Shown here piece by piece: positions 51,037 to 60,367 of a DNA stretch of 63,682 nt. The stretch covers positions 1 to 63,682 of the forward strand of contig JAHCHE010000040.1 in assembly GCA_026129905.1 (NCBI GenBank), read 5' to 3'. Each line of letters starts with the position of its first letter. The first letter of the stretch is position 1. The DNA is from Bryobacteraceae bacterium. Lineage in GTDB: Bacteria; Acidobacteriota; Terriglobia; Bryobacterales; Bryobacteraceae. The notes under the pieces are model-generated. The model was not told where the DNA came from and made no database searches. It saw only the letters and a program-made list of their open reading frames with translations. The translations under genes and the position numbers were made by a program.

Positions 51037-52883
51037 TTGGCCAGCGAGTATACCCGGTTCACCGAGTACACCTTCCCCAGCAGGTTCATTCCGAAGATCC
51101 GCATCGTAAGCGTCGCCGGAAACCGCTTCACCATCGCCTCCGGTATTTGTAGGGTCCCCGAATCCCCCGTCGCCAGGACCCGGAACCCGTCCGCGCCGCC
51201 GGTTACCTCGCCCGTCCAAAGGTACATCATCGAACTTGTGGCGCGGGACTCCCGCGTCAGTTTCACTTCGTACTGCACCGGCGCGCCGACGGGCAGCTCG
51301 TCCGCGGACGGCGCCGCCACCTCGTATGGCAATCGCCTCGGGTCAAGCTCCACTTCCTGAATCGGAACTCTTCGCGACTCGAAGTACCACCTGTTGAGCA
51401 TGCCCCGCTTGCGGTCGTCGCGCGACAGGTGCAGGACCCAGTCGTGGGACTGGTCCGGCGGCTGGCCCGAGAACGTGGTGCCTTTGTAGTCCTTCTTTTC
51501 CTTCACCGATTCGCCGGTGATCGGGTTGAACCAGTAGACGTTGTAGGACTGCTTCTCTGTGGTCATCTGCACCGGCCCGGGCTTCTCCAGGTACACGATG
51601 TACTCGATTCCCGTTAGCGCCAGCGCCCGCCCGCCGTCCAATTCGAAGTATGGCTCCAGTTCCCAATGCCTCGTGTTGGAGAAGAAGTCGAACCAGTGCG
51701 TCATCTGACGCGCGCCGGGCGAATCCAGGTATTTCGCGTCCGGCTCAAACTTGCGGCCGCCATACGTCCCGGTGTTGCCGAATGTAGGATATTGGCCGTT
51801 CATCGCCGCGTTCCAGAGCCGCTTGCGGAACGTATCGGTATCGACGTGGTGAGGATGGGACTTGCCCGCTCCGCTGTCCTCGTAGGCAAACTCCGTGTTG
51901 ACCTGAGGCCGGGCGTAAAGCTGGTGCTCGATAGCGCCGAGCGCGTCGTCGGACGATTGATACGCGATGTAATCCATCCATCCGTCTCCCAGCAGCGGCG
52001 CCGAGGTCGCGACCGTGTGCGTGGATCGCAAGTGGCGGTACGGATCGTACTTGCCGAGCAGCGTTCCGATCTCCTTCAACAGCGCCCGGCCATCCTCGTA
52101 TTCCTCGAACTCCTGCACGCCCTGCCAGGTGATGTTCATCGCCGAGTACCGCGAGGCCACGTAGCGAACGTAGCGCTCCCGTTGGCCGAAGCTGGGAAAC
52201 GCCTCCGCCAGGTGGTTCTGGTCGCCGCCCAGAAGCAGGTCGGCGGTGATGCGGTGCTTGTTCATGTAGAGGATGCGCTGGTCCAGCTCGCGAAAGTACT
52301 CGGGATTGGGATTGTCCGGATCCCGATATGCCGCCTGGAGTCCCGGGAAGTTGCCCATCACCAGCCCGCGGATGTGATTGAACTTCTGCGCGGCGCGCGC
52401 ATCGACGATCGTTTCGAACAGCCCCCGGTCGATCGCGGCGAAGCGATACATCGTATCGCCCATCCACAGGTGCGGGATCGGACGAACCTTGTCCTCGGTA
52501 TAGGAGAAGTGGCGCACGTTGTTCACCCGCACGAAGCCCTGGGCATCGGACGGCGTGGCGGTAAACTGGCCGGTTTTCCCGCTGAACCGGGCGACGTTGC
52601 TCGTCAGGCGGTAGTCCCACTCGCCCACCTCGTTGGGCGCGAACCGGATGACGACGCGGCGCCCGCCATCCCAAAAAGCGTGCATCAGAAACGTCTTCTT
52701 CGACGGCGAGCGGAATTCTCCATGAAGCTGAAGCGTCAGGTACGGATTGGGATGCGCGGCCGCCTCCTGGCCGTCGAGTTCGAAAACAAGATCGCACGGA
52801 GAATAGTTGGGCGTCGGCGGGCATTCCGTTTGCGCCGCCACCGGCGTCAGCAACGCCGCGATCAGTAACAAGCGCGCCGTCAT
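51033..52883 (-). CDS. Secreted DUF5060/DUF4038 glycoside-hydrolase-like protein
   Basis: From the ATG at 52883 the protein is 616 residues with a leader (MTARLLLIAALLTPVAAQ). The N-terminal DUF5060 beta-sandwich (LTLQLHGEFRSPSKKTFLMH and GGRRVVIRFAPNEVGEWDYR) is followed by a TIM-barrel-like DUF4038 region (HLWMGDTMYRFAAIDRGLFE; FAYEDSGAGKSHPHHVDTDT) and a C-terminal beta domain of the collagen-binding-like type. Relatives act on apiose- or rhamnose-containing pectin side chains. It is upstream of tsaB with a 4-bp stop/start overlap. The assignment of substrate is inference only. Confidence 0.82.
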   Translation of the reverse strand: MTARLLLIAALLTPVAAQTECPPTPNYSPCDLVFELDGQEAAAHPNPYLTLQLHGEFRSPSKKTFLMHAFWDGGRRVVIRFAPNEVGEWDYRLTSNVARFSGKTGQFTATPSDAQGFVRVNNVRHFSYTEDKVRPIPHLWMGDTMYRFAAIDRGLFETIVDARAAQKFNHIRGLVMGNFPGLQAAYRDPDNPNPEYFRELDQRILYMNKHRITADLLLGGDQNHLAEAFPSFGQRERYVRYVASRYSAMNITWQGVQEFEEYEDGRALLKEIGTLLGKYDPYRHLRSTHTVATSAPLLGDGWMDYIAYQSSDDALGAIEHQLYARPQVNTEFAYEDSGAGKSHPHHVDTDTFRKRLWNAAMNGQYPTFGNTGTYGGRKFEPDAKYLDSPGARQMTHWFDFFSNTRHWELEPYFELDGGRALALTGIEYIVYLEKPGPVQMTTEKQSYNVYWFNPITGESVKEKKDYKGTTFSGQPPDQSHDWVLHLSRDDRKRGMLNRWYFESRRVPIQEVELDPRRLPYEVAAPSADELPVGAPVQYEVKLTRESRATSSMMYLWTGEVTGGADGFRVLATGDSGTLQIPEAMVKRFPATLTMRIFGMNLLGKVYSVNRVYSLAK

Positions 52884-52920
52884 CGCTTCCAGTTTACGGC
52901 GCCTCATCCGCGCGTCCTGA

Positions 52921-52939
52921 GCGCTCCTGTTGGGAGCGC
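52921..52939. other. Perfect hairpin GCGCTCC-TGTTG-GGAGCGC
   Basis: Seven-base arms at 52921-52927 and 52933-52939 around a 5-base loop, between the 5' end of the secreted glycosidase gene and the broken reverse transcriptase. It could be a leftover of the intron's insertion site, since some group II introns insert next to terminator-like stems, or part of the leader of the minus-strand gene. Confidence 0.5.
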
Positions 52940-52949
52940 CCTGGAGTTT

Positions 52950-53510
52950 CTAACATTTTGGGCGTTCTTAAAGGTCTGAGAGATGGTCAAGGCCAACCGG
53001 GGCAGTGGAGGTGTGGACGGGCAGAGTCTGGACGGCTTCGCCGCGCAACGGGATCAGCAGTTGGATCGGTTGCGGAACGAGCTGAAGGAGGATGTCTGCC
53101 GGCCTCGACCGGTGCGGCAGCGCAGATCCGGAAGGCGGGCAGGCCGGGGGAGTTTGGCACGTTGGGAATCCCGACGATTTATGACCGGGTGTGCCAGCAA
53201 GCGTTGCTCAATCGGCTGGACCCGATCTTCGAGCCGGTGTCCGATGAAGCCAGCTTTGGATATCGGCGAGGGCGATCGACGAAGGATGCCATGCGCAAAG
53301 TGTGGAAAGAAATCAAGGGTGGAAGGGAGTGGATCGTGGACGCAGCCCTCAAGGACTTCTTCGGGTCGGTGGATCACGCGAAACTTCTCACGCTCGCGTC
53401 CCAGAGAAAAGCGGATGGTTGCGCGCTGCGCCTGATTGAGGCAATGCTGAAGGCCGGACGTTATGGCGAAGGGCGGCCAAGCGTGGAACCATTCGCTCAC
53501 TGCGCGGCCT
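52950..53510 (+). pseudogene. Broken group II intron-type reverse transcriptase
   Basis: The RT N-terminus (VKANRGSGGVDGQSLDGFAA, then QLDRLRNELKED) is in the frame starting at 52983, whereas the following RT motifs are in the frame of 52958: FGTLGIPTIYDRVCQQALLN, EASFGYRRGRSTKDAMRKVW and WIVDAALKDFFGSVDHAKLL. A frameshift near 53110-53130 separates them. The catalytic aspartate usually found in the DADLK context is replaced (DAALK), and the protein stops before the YADD motif, thumb and maturase domains. The region 53511-53754 holds no recognisable intron RNA domain or gene. This is a dead mobile element fragment. Confidence 0.75.
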
Positions 53511-53754
53511 CACTTCCACGCGGCTTGCCCGCGGCGAAGGCTCAATGTCCACGCCAAGCACGCTGACCAGGTAAGTCGTTGCAAATGACGACGCCGAACG
53601 TCAACTCGTCCAGCCGGAATACTGGAGTCTCTGAACCAGCCGCGTAGACTGGCCCGCGGATCGCTGGATGAAGCTTACGATACAGACCAGTCACCCGCGC
53701 AAGTGACGCCGATCCGGAACGGAGAACGGCGCTCCGCCAGGAGTAGCTCGCCGG

Positions 53755-55002
53755 TCAGCCCGGACGCACTTCCCGCTTCGCGGCGTCGTAGATCATCCGG
53801 CGCCCGGAAGTCAGCGCCTCGTCGGCCATGATCACCGCCACCGAATGGTTGAAGCCGGCTTCGATCGGCGCGATCGGGGTTTGGTGGCTGCGCACGCAAT
53901 CGAAGAAATTCTTCATGTGGTGCGGCATCTCCGGCTCTTCGACCTGGAAGTCGGCCCGGATCGCGTCCGGCTCCTCGGATCCCTTGCCGGTCGCAATCCA
54001 GTGCTCGCTCGGCGACAGGTTCTTGCCATCGATGCTTCCGCGCGATCCGTACCACTTGGCGTAGCTGCCGGCGCCGTTTCCGAACACCGTACAATAACGG
54101 ACCAGGAATTCCTCCGGATATTCGAGCACTACCTCCACCGAATCCGGCGCGGTGAACGCGCCCTTCCAGCGATAGGTTCCTCCGAGCGCCACCACCCGCG
54201 ACGGCGTCTTCACGTCCACCGTGTAGTGCACCAGGTCGATGAAATGGACCATCAGGCCCGAGTGCGGCCCGAGCGAGTACTCGCGATACCCGTACCAGTT
54301 CTGGTAGCGGCTCGGATCGAAGCCCGGATCCTGCGCGCGCATCAGAAACGCCTTCCAGTCCACGTCCGCCGGCCCTGGTTTCTCATCCTGATATTCCGCG
54401 CCGCCGTAGCTTTGCCAGTACGGACTGTACCCGTTCCGCTCCTGCTCCACCTTCAGGATCTTTCCCAGCCCGCCGGATTTGATGAGCCGGCGCGTCCCGT
54501 TCGACTGCCGGTAGCTCCGCATCTGCGTCCCGATCTGCACCACCCGGCCGGATTTCTTCACCTCGTCATAGGCGAGGATCAGCTCCTTCATGTTCATCGC
54601 CAGCGGCTTCTCGACGTAGACGTCCTTGCCCGCGCGCACGGCGTCGATCAGCATCGTGCAGTGCTGGTGGTCGGGCGTGGCGATAAGGACGGCATCAATG
54701 TCTTTTCTCGAAAGAACGTCCTGGTAGTGGACGGCCTGAAAAGGCTCTTTGCCGGTGAACTCCTTGACGTCGGAGGCGGCTTTCTCCCTCTTCTGGCGCC
54801 ATGTGTCGCAGACGGCGGCGACCTCGATGTTCGCCTCGTCCTTCAGATCGAGCGCTTCTTTCAGCAGGCCGCGCCGCCCGCAGCCGATGTTCGCGATCCG
54901 CAGCCGGTCGTTCGCGCCGGCCACGCTACGCTGTGAAACGGCCGCCAGAGAGGCGGCGACGAACCGCCTTCGGTTCAGCTCGGGTCCACTCGTTTGCCGC
55001 AT
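53755..55002 (-). CDS. Tat-exported Gfo/Idh/MocA family oxidoreductase
   Basis: 415 residues with a Tat-type leader (ELNRRRFVAASLAAVSQRSV). The Rossmann motif RIANIGCGRRGLLKEAL (glycines for NAD(P)), the DAVLIATPDHQHCTMLIDAV strand and the VYVEKPLAMN motif with the conserved EKP Lys define the family; the C-terminal half is the alpha/beta dehydrogenase domain. Exported members act on sugars and cyclitols in the periplasm with tightly bound cofactor, like glucose-fructose oxidoreductase. It is 10 bp downstream of hpnE on the same strand. Confidence 0.9.
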   Translation of the reverse strand: MRQTSGPELNRRRFVAASLAAVSQRSVAGANDRLRIANIGCGRRGLLKEALDLKDEANIEVAAVCDTWRQKREKAASDVKEFTGKEPFQAVHYQDVLSRKDIDAVLIATPDHQHCTMLIDAVRAGKDVYVEKPLAMNMKELILAYDEVKKSGRVVQIGTQMRSYRQSNGTRRLIKSGGLGKILKVEQERNGYSPYWQSYGGAEYQDEKPGPADVDWKAFLMRAQDPGFDPSRYQNWYGYREYSLGPHSGLMVHFIDLVHYTVDVKTPSRVVALGGTYRWKGAFTAPDSVEVVLEYPEEFLVRYCTVFGNGAGSYAKWYGSRGSIDGKNLSPSEHWIATGKGSEEPDAIRADFQVEEPEMPHHMKNFFDCVRSHQTPIAPIEAGFNHSVAVIMADEALTSGRRMIYDAAKREVRPG

Positions 55003-55012
55003 GGCTAGTATG

Positions 55013-56335
55013 TTACTCCTGCGGCAGCAGGAACGCCTGGCCGCGACCGGCCTCGCGCGCCACTGCCTCCGCCGCGATGTAGCCGCTGCGAACCGCGCCC
55101 TCCATCGTGGCGGGCCAACCGCTCCGCGTCCAGTCCCCCGCCAGAAAGAAATTCCGGAAACGGGTCGCCGGTCCGGGACGCCTCGTCTCCACTTCCGGCG
55201 TCGCGGAAAAGGTTGCCCGAACCTCTTTGACGACGTGCGCTTTCTCGATAGCCGCTTCCCCTACGCGGGGGAGGAACTCGGCAAGCTCGCCGGCGGCTAG
55301 GCGGATCACTTGCGGCCGCTCCATCGGGAGCAGCGTTCGCGAGGCGCTGACGACAACTTGCAGATACCGCCCTCCCCGCTTGTTGAAGAACCACTGTATG
55401 GTCCGGTCGAGCAGAGTTGCGTACGGGAGGTCCGTCACTTGCCGGTCGAACCACAGATGAATGCCGGTGATCGGCGAGTGGCCCCAGCCTTCGAGATCGA
55501 TCCCCGCTTCCGGCGCCACGCCCGTCACGCGCTCGAACGGAAGGCAGCAGATATAGTAGTCGGCCCGGAACTCCCGGCCCGCCGCCCGGACGCCCGACGC
55601 CCCGTCGCCTTCGAATAGGACGCGCTCCACCGGCGACCGGAATTCGAACCGCACGTTCTTCATCCGGTTCCACGCCTCCAGCCCGTACAGCTCTCCGAGC
55701 GGCGTCGCCGGCACGCCCATGTGATAACCCGTCTTGCTCGCCAGGAAACCGCCTGCCATTACCTGGAAGCCGTGGCAGGCCGCCATCCGGTCGAGTTCCT
55801 CGTTGATGGCGCTGACCAGAATCTGCCGCCAGAACCGCTCGATCGCCGCCTCCGTCTGGCGCTTGTCGCGGAGCCAGTCGAGCATCGTGATGCGGTCGAG
55901 ATCGCCGCGGCTCTTGCTCTCGCGCCGCAGCGCGGCCAGCGCGCGTCCGATCGCCAGCTTGTCCGCCGCCCCGAGAAAGGGCAGCCGCAGGAACGAGGCG
56001 GCGAAATGCAGCGGCGCCGGAACAGCGCCGGCGGCCAGCGTCGAGATGCGCCCGCCCGGCTCGATGAAATAGAACTCCCGGTGGAAACGGATGCGGTCCG
56101 CCACGCCCAGCCGCTCGTAGAAGTCGAGCAGGTTCACGCAGCACCGGAGCAGGATGTGCTGGCAGTTGTCGATGAACTCCGGCTCGCCGCCGCCCCCCGG
56201 CGCGGGGTACGACGTGGCTCGCCCGCCGAGGAAGGCCCGAGCCTCAATCACCGTTACGTCAAAGCCGGCCGAGCCGAGCGCCGCGGCGGAGGCCAACCCC
56301 GCCAGCCCTCCGCCGATCACGACGACGCTGGACAT
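55013..56335 (-). CDS. hpnE: Hydroxysqualene dehydroxylase HpnE (FAD-dependent)
   Basis: 440 residues starting VVVIGGGLAGLASAAALGSA, the FAD-binding dinucleotide fold, then FLGGRATSYPAP. FIDNCQHILLRCCVNLLDFY is diagnostic of the squalene-associated HpnE group; the end of the protein has the RNFFLAGDWTRSGWPATMEG motif and SGYIAAEAV that closes the FAD site. HpnE reduces hydroxysqualene to squalene for hopanoid synthesis. Its usual partners hpnC and hpnD are not in this window. A 38-residue membrane ORF lies immediately upstream. Confidence 0.88.
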   Translation of the reverse strand: MSSVVVIGGGLAGLASAAALGSAGFDVTVIEARAFLGGRATSYPAPGGGGEPEFIDNCQHILLRCCVNLLDFYERLGVADRIRFHREFYFIEPGGRISTLAAGAVPAPLHFAASFLRLPFLGAADKLAIGRALAALRRESKSRGDLDRITMLDWLRDKRQTEAAIERFWRQILVSAINEELDRMAACHGFQVMAGGFLASKTGYHMGVPATPLGELYGLEAWNRMKNVRFEFRSPVERVLFEGDGASGVRAAGREFRADYYICCLPFERVTGVAPEAGIDLEGWGHSPITGIHLWFDRQVTDLPYATLLDRTIQWFFNKRGGRYLQVVVSASRTLLPMERPQVIRLAAGELAEFLPRVGEAAIEKAHVVKEVRATFSATPEVETRRPGPATRFRNFFLAGDWTRSGWPATMEGAVRSGYIAAEAVAREAGRGQAFLLPQE

Positions 56336-56452
56336 TCAGACGGGAATACGGGCCCGCTTGCCGCCGCCTTCGTCGTCGTCCGACATCTTCAAGGCAAGCC
56401 AGACGCAAATCGCCAGAAAGAGAATATAGAGGAAATCGCCGGCCACCGCCAT
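56336..56452 (-). CDS. Small single-span membrane protein upstream of hpnE
   Basis: An open frame of 39 codons runs from ATG 56452 to TGA at 56338-56336. It encodes an N-terminal hydrophobic segment (DFLYILFLAICVWLALKM) and a charged tail (SDDDEGGGKRARIPV). The stop is directly adjacent to the hpnE start at 56335, with no gap, which favours coupled translation. No strong ribosome binding site is visible ahead of the ATG, so the call depends on the position and the clean membrane-helix plus acidic/basic tail pattern. Function unknown. Confidence 0.5.
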   Translation of the reverse strand: MAVAGDFLYILFLAICVWLALKMSDDDEGGGKRARIPV

Positions 56453-56645
56453 CAAGAGACCAGTATGCTGGTGGAAAGGCCGGTTTGGCAACGGGCCCGG
56501 GAACGGATTGGTACTAAGGTGGTCCGCGGGCGACCCGAGTGTCGATCCGACGTTTCCCCCTTCGATACTCAGTCAGAGGCCGGATGCCAGCCGGTGGATG
56601 CCCGGCGGCTCCATGGCCAGAAATACCTGAAAGGAAAGGATTTCC

Positions 56646-57086
56646 ATGCGATTCATGATGATTGTGAGGGCGACCGAAGACTCGGAGGCGGGCGTGCTTC
56701 CCAGCCGCGAACTGGTGGCCGCGATGGGAAAGTTCAACGAAGAGATGGCCCAAGCCGGCGTGCTGCTGGCGGGGGACGGCCTGCAACCCAGTTCCAAGGG
56801 CGCGCGTGTCCGCTTCTCCGGAGGCAAACGAATGGTGATCGACGGCCCGTTTCCCGAGACGAAGGAACTGATCGCGGGCTACTGGATCATCCAGGTGAAG
56901 TCGAAGGAGGAGGCGATCGAATGGGCCTTGCGCTGCCCGAATCCCCACGACGGCAAGGATGGCGAGATCGAGTTACGCCAGGTCTTCGAGGTTTCGGATT
57001 TTCCGCCCGACATTCTCCCTCCCGAAGAAGCGGCCCGTGAGGAGGCCCTGTTCCGCGAACTCGCAGCCCGGCAGGAGAAGCGGTAG
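56646..57086 (+). CDS. YCII-related (DGPF domain) protein
   Basis: 146 residues. MRFMMIVRATEDSEAGVLPS, the GDGLQPSSKGARVRFSGGKR strand and the name-giving VIDGPFPETKELIAGYWIIQ motif identify the DGPF/YCII family, dimeric alpha-beta barrels with a conserved DGPF loop. They are often next to sigma-factor genes, which is not the case here. It lies alone between hpnE's upstream ORF and the AbgT gene; the 193 bp before it show no clear promoter. Function unknown. Confidence 0.88.
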   Translation: MRFMMIVRATEDSEAGVLPSRELVAAMGKFNEEMAQAGVLLAGDGLQPSSKGARVRFSGGKRMVIDGPFPETKELIAGYWIIQVKSKEEAIEWALRCPNPHDGKDGEIELRQVFEVSDFPPDILPPEEAAREEALFRELAARQEKR

Positions 57087-57124
57087 CGTCCGAGTCGGGC
57101 CGCGACGGCCCGCGCCGCGCTCTT

Positions 57125-58681
57125 TCAGCGCCCCTCGAGGTACAGCGGCCCGCCCGGCCCTAGCGGCAGGTCCAGCCAGAGCCACGCCACCAGGAGCAGC
57201 GTCCAGCCAATGAAGAACGTCACCGTATACGGCAACATCGTTGCGATCACCGTGCCGATGCCGGTCTTCGGCTGGTACCGCTCGGTGAAGGCGACAATCA
57301 AGGCGAAGTAGGACATCATCGGCGAGATGATGTTCGTTGTCGAGTCGCCGATCCGGTAGGCGACCTGCGTCAGTTCCGGCGCGTAGCCCAGCAGCATGAA
57401 CATCGGCACGAACACGGGCGCCATGATCGCCCACTTGGCCGACGCGCTTCCCATGAAGAGGTTGACGACGGCGGTCAGCGCCACGAAGCTCACCATCAGC
57501 GGCGCTCCGCCGAAGCCGGAAGCGCGCAGCGCATCGGCGCCCTTTACCGCCACGATCAGGCCGAGGTTCGTCCAGTTGAAGAACGCCACGAACTGCGCCG
57601 CGAAGAAGACCAGCACCAGGTAGCTGCTCAGCGTGCCCATCGCCTTCGCCATCGCGTTCATGACGTCGGCGTCGTTCCGGAACGAGCCGGCGCCAATGCC
57701 GTAAGCGATGCCCGTCGCGACGCCGCCGATGAAGATCAGCGCCACGATTCCTGATAGGAACGGCGAATGCAGCAGGCTGCCGGTTTCCGCGTCGCGTAGG
57801 AAACCGTTGGCCGGCGCCGTGCCCCACACGATGAGGGCCGCATAGATCAACGCGGCCGCGGCCGCGAACCGCAGCCCGCGCCGCTCCGCCGGACCCACCG
57901 GCGACATCTCCGCGGCCCGTTCCTCCCCGGCGTACGGACCAAGCCGCGGAACCACGATCTTCTCGGTCACCAACGTGCCGGCCGCCGCGATGAGGAAGGT
58001 GGAGACGAGCATGAAGTAGTAGTTGCACGCCGGGTTGACCAGGTAGGCGGGATCGATGATGTGGGCCGCCTCTTGCGACAGTCCGGCCAGCAGCGGGTCC
58101 ACCGTGCCCAGCAGCAGGTTGGCCGAATATCCGCCGGAGACCCCGGCGAACGCGGCGGCCAGTCCCGCCAGCGGATGCCGTCCCACGGCCAGGAAGATCA
58201 CCGCCCCCAGCGGTACCAGCAGCACGTAGCCGATCTCGCTGGCGGTGTTCGACAGCACGCCGGCGAACACCAGGGCGAACGTCAGCAGCCGGCGCGGAGC
58301 GGACAGAACCACCAGCTTCAGCGCGGCGCCGATCAGCCCGCTGCCCTCGGCCACGCCGATGCCGAGCAGCGCCACCAGCACGGTGCCCAGCGGCGCGAAT
58401 CCGGTGAAGTTGGTGACCATCGATTGGAGAATGCGGTGGAGCCCGTGGACGGAGAGCAGGTTCACCGGAACCACCGTCTGGCCCGTGCCGGGATGGATCG
58501 CGGTGAGGTCGAGCTTCGCCGCAATCGCCGAGGCGAATACCAGTCCGACGGCCAGCAGCGCGAAGAGCGTGGCCGGATGGGGCAGCGCGTTTCCGGCGCG
58601 CTCGACGAAACCGAGTGCGCGGTCAAACACCGAAGAGGCGCCGACGGTAAACCTGCGCAAGCCACTATGGTAGCGGTCCAT
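57125..58681 (-). CDS. AbgT family transporter
   Basis: From ATG 58681 ([11 protein letters not shown]) the protein is 518 residues with about a dozen membrane segments. Landmarks of the p-aminobenzoyl-glutamate transporter family are [80 protein letters not shown] and [20 protein letters not shown]. Members import aminobenzoyl-glutamate or export sulfonamides. The longer open frame to 58756 is not needed and would overlap the next gene's promoter. It is divergent from the DUF362 gene. Confidence 0.92.
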   Translation of the reverse strand: MDRYHSGLRRFTVGASSVFDRALGFVERAGNALPHPATLFALLAVGLVFASAIAAKLDLTAIHPGTGQTVVPVNLLSVHGLHRILQSMVTNFTGFAPLGTVLVALLGIGVAEGSGLIGAALKLVVLSAPRRLLTFALVFAGVLSNTASEIGYVLLVPLGAVIFLAVGRHPLAGLAAAFAGVSGGYSANLLLGTVDPLLAGLSQEAAHIIDPAYLVNPACNYYFMLVSTFLIAAAGTLVTEKIVVPRLGPYAGEERAAEMSPVGPAERRGLRFAAAAALIYAALIVWGTAPANGFLRDAETGSLLHSPFLSGIVALIFIGGVATGIAYGIGAGSFRNDADVMNAMAKAMGTLSSYLVLVFFAAQFVAFFNWTNLGLIVAVKGADALRASGFGGAPLMVSFVALTAVVNLFMGSASAKWAIMAPVFVPMFMLLGYAPELTQVAYRIGDSTTNIISPMMSYFALIVAFTERYQPKTGIGTVIATMLPYTVTFFIGWTLLLVAWLWLDLPLGPGGPLYLEGR

Positions 58682-58730
58682 GCGCGCGCAATGTCCGTCG
58701 CGGGAACCTGCGCGCCCGCTAGAAGATAAA

Positions 58731-58755
58731 TGCCTCTTATTGTATAGTTGAGGCA
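58731..58755 (+). promoter_or_regulatory. Inverted repeat overlapping the DUF362 start
   Basis: TGCCTC at 58731-58736 pairs with GAGGCA at 58750-58755. The second arm contains GAGG, the only Shine-Dalgarno-like tract, and the A of the start codon. The loop region includes TATAGT (58743-58748). If transcribed, the hairpin would hide the start; if the TATAGT is a -10, the message would be nearly leaderless. It cannot be decided from sequence. Confidence 0.35.
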
Positions 58756-60362
58756 TGGCTCACCTGACGCGCCGTCAAGTTCTCGCCGCACCCGTGCTGG
58801 CCTCCGCCTTGGCGGCCCGGGCCGAAGGCGGCAAAACGCAGATCGGGCTGGTTCAGTCCACGCACAAGCGGCTCGCGCGGCCGGCTTCGCCCGAGGATCC
58901 GCTGGACTACGAAACGGTCCGGGATATGGTCTGGAAGGCGATCGACTACGGACGCCCGCGCGCCGGCAGCCTGGAGGCGAAGATCAAGCCGGGCCAGTGG
59001 GTGGTGCTCAAGCCGAACCTCGTATTCCTGCGGCCTCAGCGCGGCTACCGGCAGGGAGACGTCACCGACCTTCGAGTGATCCGGGCGGTCCTCGAATACG
59101 TGGCGCACAAATCCAAGGCTTCCCGCATCACAATCGCCGAAGGCGGTTCGTATCGCAGCCCGCGCGACCCGCTGCCCGATAACGCCGTCCTCCAGAACGG
59201 CCGCCGCGTGTCCGCGCTCGAATTCGACTGGGGCGCCCAGGAATTCCCGGGAACCGGCGGCAGTATCGGCGCGATGCTGGAGGAGTTTCAGAGCGAATTT
59301 CCGCGAACGAAGTTCGATTTCGTGGACCTGTCCTACGACGCGGTCCGAGACGCCTCGGGCAATTTCCGGCGCGTGGCCGTGCCGGTCTCGACGAATGGCG
59401 CCGGCGCCTTCGGCGCGCGTTCGGACTACTTCGTCACCAATACCATCCTGAACTGCGACTTCCTGATCGACATGCCGGTGATGAAGGTCCACGATTACTG
59501 CGGCATCACCTGCTGCATCAAGAACTATGTGGGAACCGCGCCGCGCGAAGCCTACCAGAAGCCTGGGTTGTTCCACAATCAGAGCCTCCACGACGAGCAC
59601 ACCGTGGAAGACCGGATCGATCAATTCCTCGTGGATCTCGCCGCGTTCCATCCGCCGGACTACTGCGTGATGGACGCCATCCGCGGCCTCCAGTACACCG
59701 AGCACAACAACGGCAAGGCAGACCAGATGGTGCGCAGCAATCTCGTCTTCGCGGGCGAGGACGCCGTGGCCATGGACGCGATGGCCTCGTACCTGATGGG
59801 TTTTCAGGTTCCGGACATCGATCATCTCCACATGGCGCAGAAGCGCGGTATGGGAATCATGGACCTGGCGAAGGTGGATGCCCGGGGAGACGATCCGGCG
59901 CGGCTCCAGCGGTATTGGGCGCGGCCCCGGCGCTGGTATGGCCGAGGGAATCGCGAGTGGCGCGTCAGCCGGAACGCCGGCGCCCCGCTCAAGGGTTGGG
60001 ACCGGCGCGCCACTCCCACCGACACGCTGCACATCGGCCGCTGCTGGGACGAAGGCATCGTCCCCGGCAAAACCTATTTCGCGGCCGCCAAGGTGGTGGC
60101 CGACGGCAGCCGCAAAGCCTACCTTTGGGTCGGCGCCGATGGACGCGTAACCGCTCTGCTGAACGGCCAGAAGGTGATGGAGGTGGAGAACCGCACGCGC
60201 TATCGCGTCGGGCAGTTCCAACAACCGGTAGAACTGGCGCCCGGCGAGAACCTGCTGGAGTTCCGCGTCGAGGCTCTCTCCGCGTCGGCCGCCGTGAGCG
60301 CCCATCTCGTAGGGCCGCGAAACGACGGCGACACGGCCGATGGGATTCGCTGGACCGCTTAA
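58755..60362 (+). CDS. Exported DUF362-domain protein with extra C-terminal domain
   Basis: 535 residues starting [20 protein letters not shown], a Tat-like leader. The DUF362 region has [47 protein letters not shown] and [20 protein letters not shown]. The CGITCC cysteines are suggestive of metal binding. A further about 165-residue beta-rich domain ([40 protein letters not shown]) follows the DUF362 part and looks like a carbohydrate-binding sandwich. Role unknown; the exported sugar-rich setting hints at a glycan-related task. Confidence 0.85.
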   Translation: MAHLTRRQVLAAPVLASALAARAEGGKTQIGLVQSTHKRLARPASPEDPLDYETVRDMVWKAIDYGRPRAGSLEAKIKPGQWVVLKPNLVFLRPQRGYRQGDVTDLRVIRAVLEYVAHKSKASRITIAEGGSYRSPRDPLPDNAVLQNGRRVSALEFDWGAQEFPGTGGSIGAMLEEFQSEFPRTKFDFVDLSYDAVRDASGNFRRVAVPVSTNGAGAFGARSDYFVTNTILNCDFLIDMPVMKVHDYCGITCCIKNYVGTAPREAYQKPGLFHNQSLHDEHTVEDRIDQFLVDLAAFHPPDYCVMDAIRGLQYTEHNNGKADQMVRSNLVFAGEDAVAMDAMASYLMGFQVPDIDHLHMAQKRGMGIMDLAKVDARGDDPARLQRYWARPRRWYGRGNREWRVSRNAGAPLKGWDRRATPTDTLHIGRCWDEGIVPGKTYFAAAKVVADGSRKAYLWVGADGRVTALLNGQKVMEVENRTRYRVGQFQQPVELAPGENLLEFRVEALSASAAVSAHLVGPRNDGDTADGIRWTA

Positions 60363-60367
60363 CGCGA

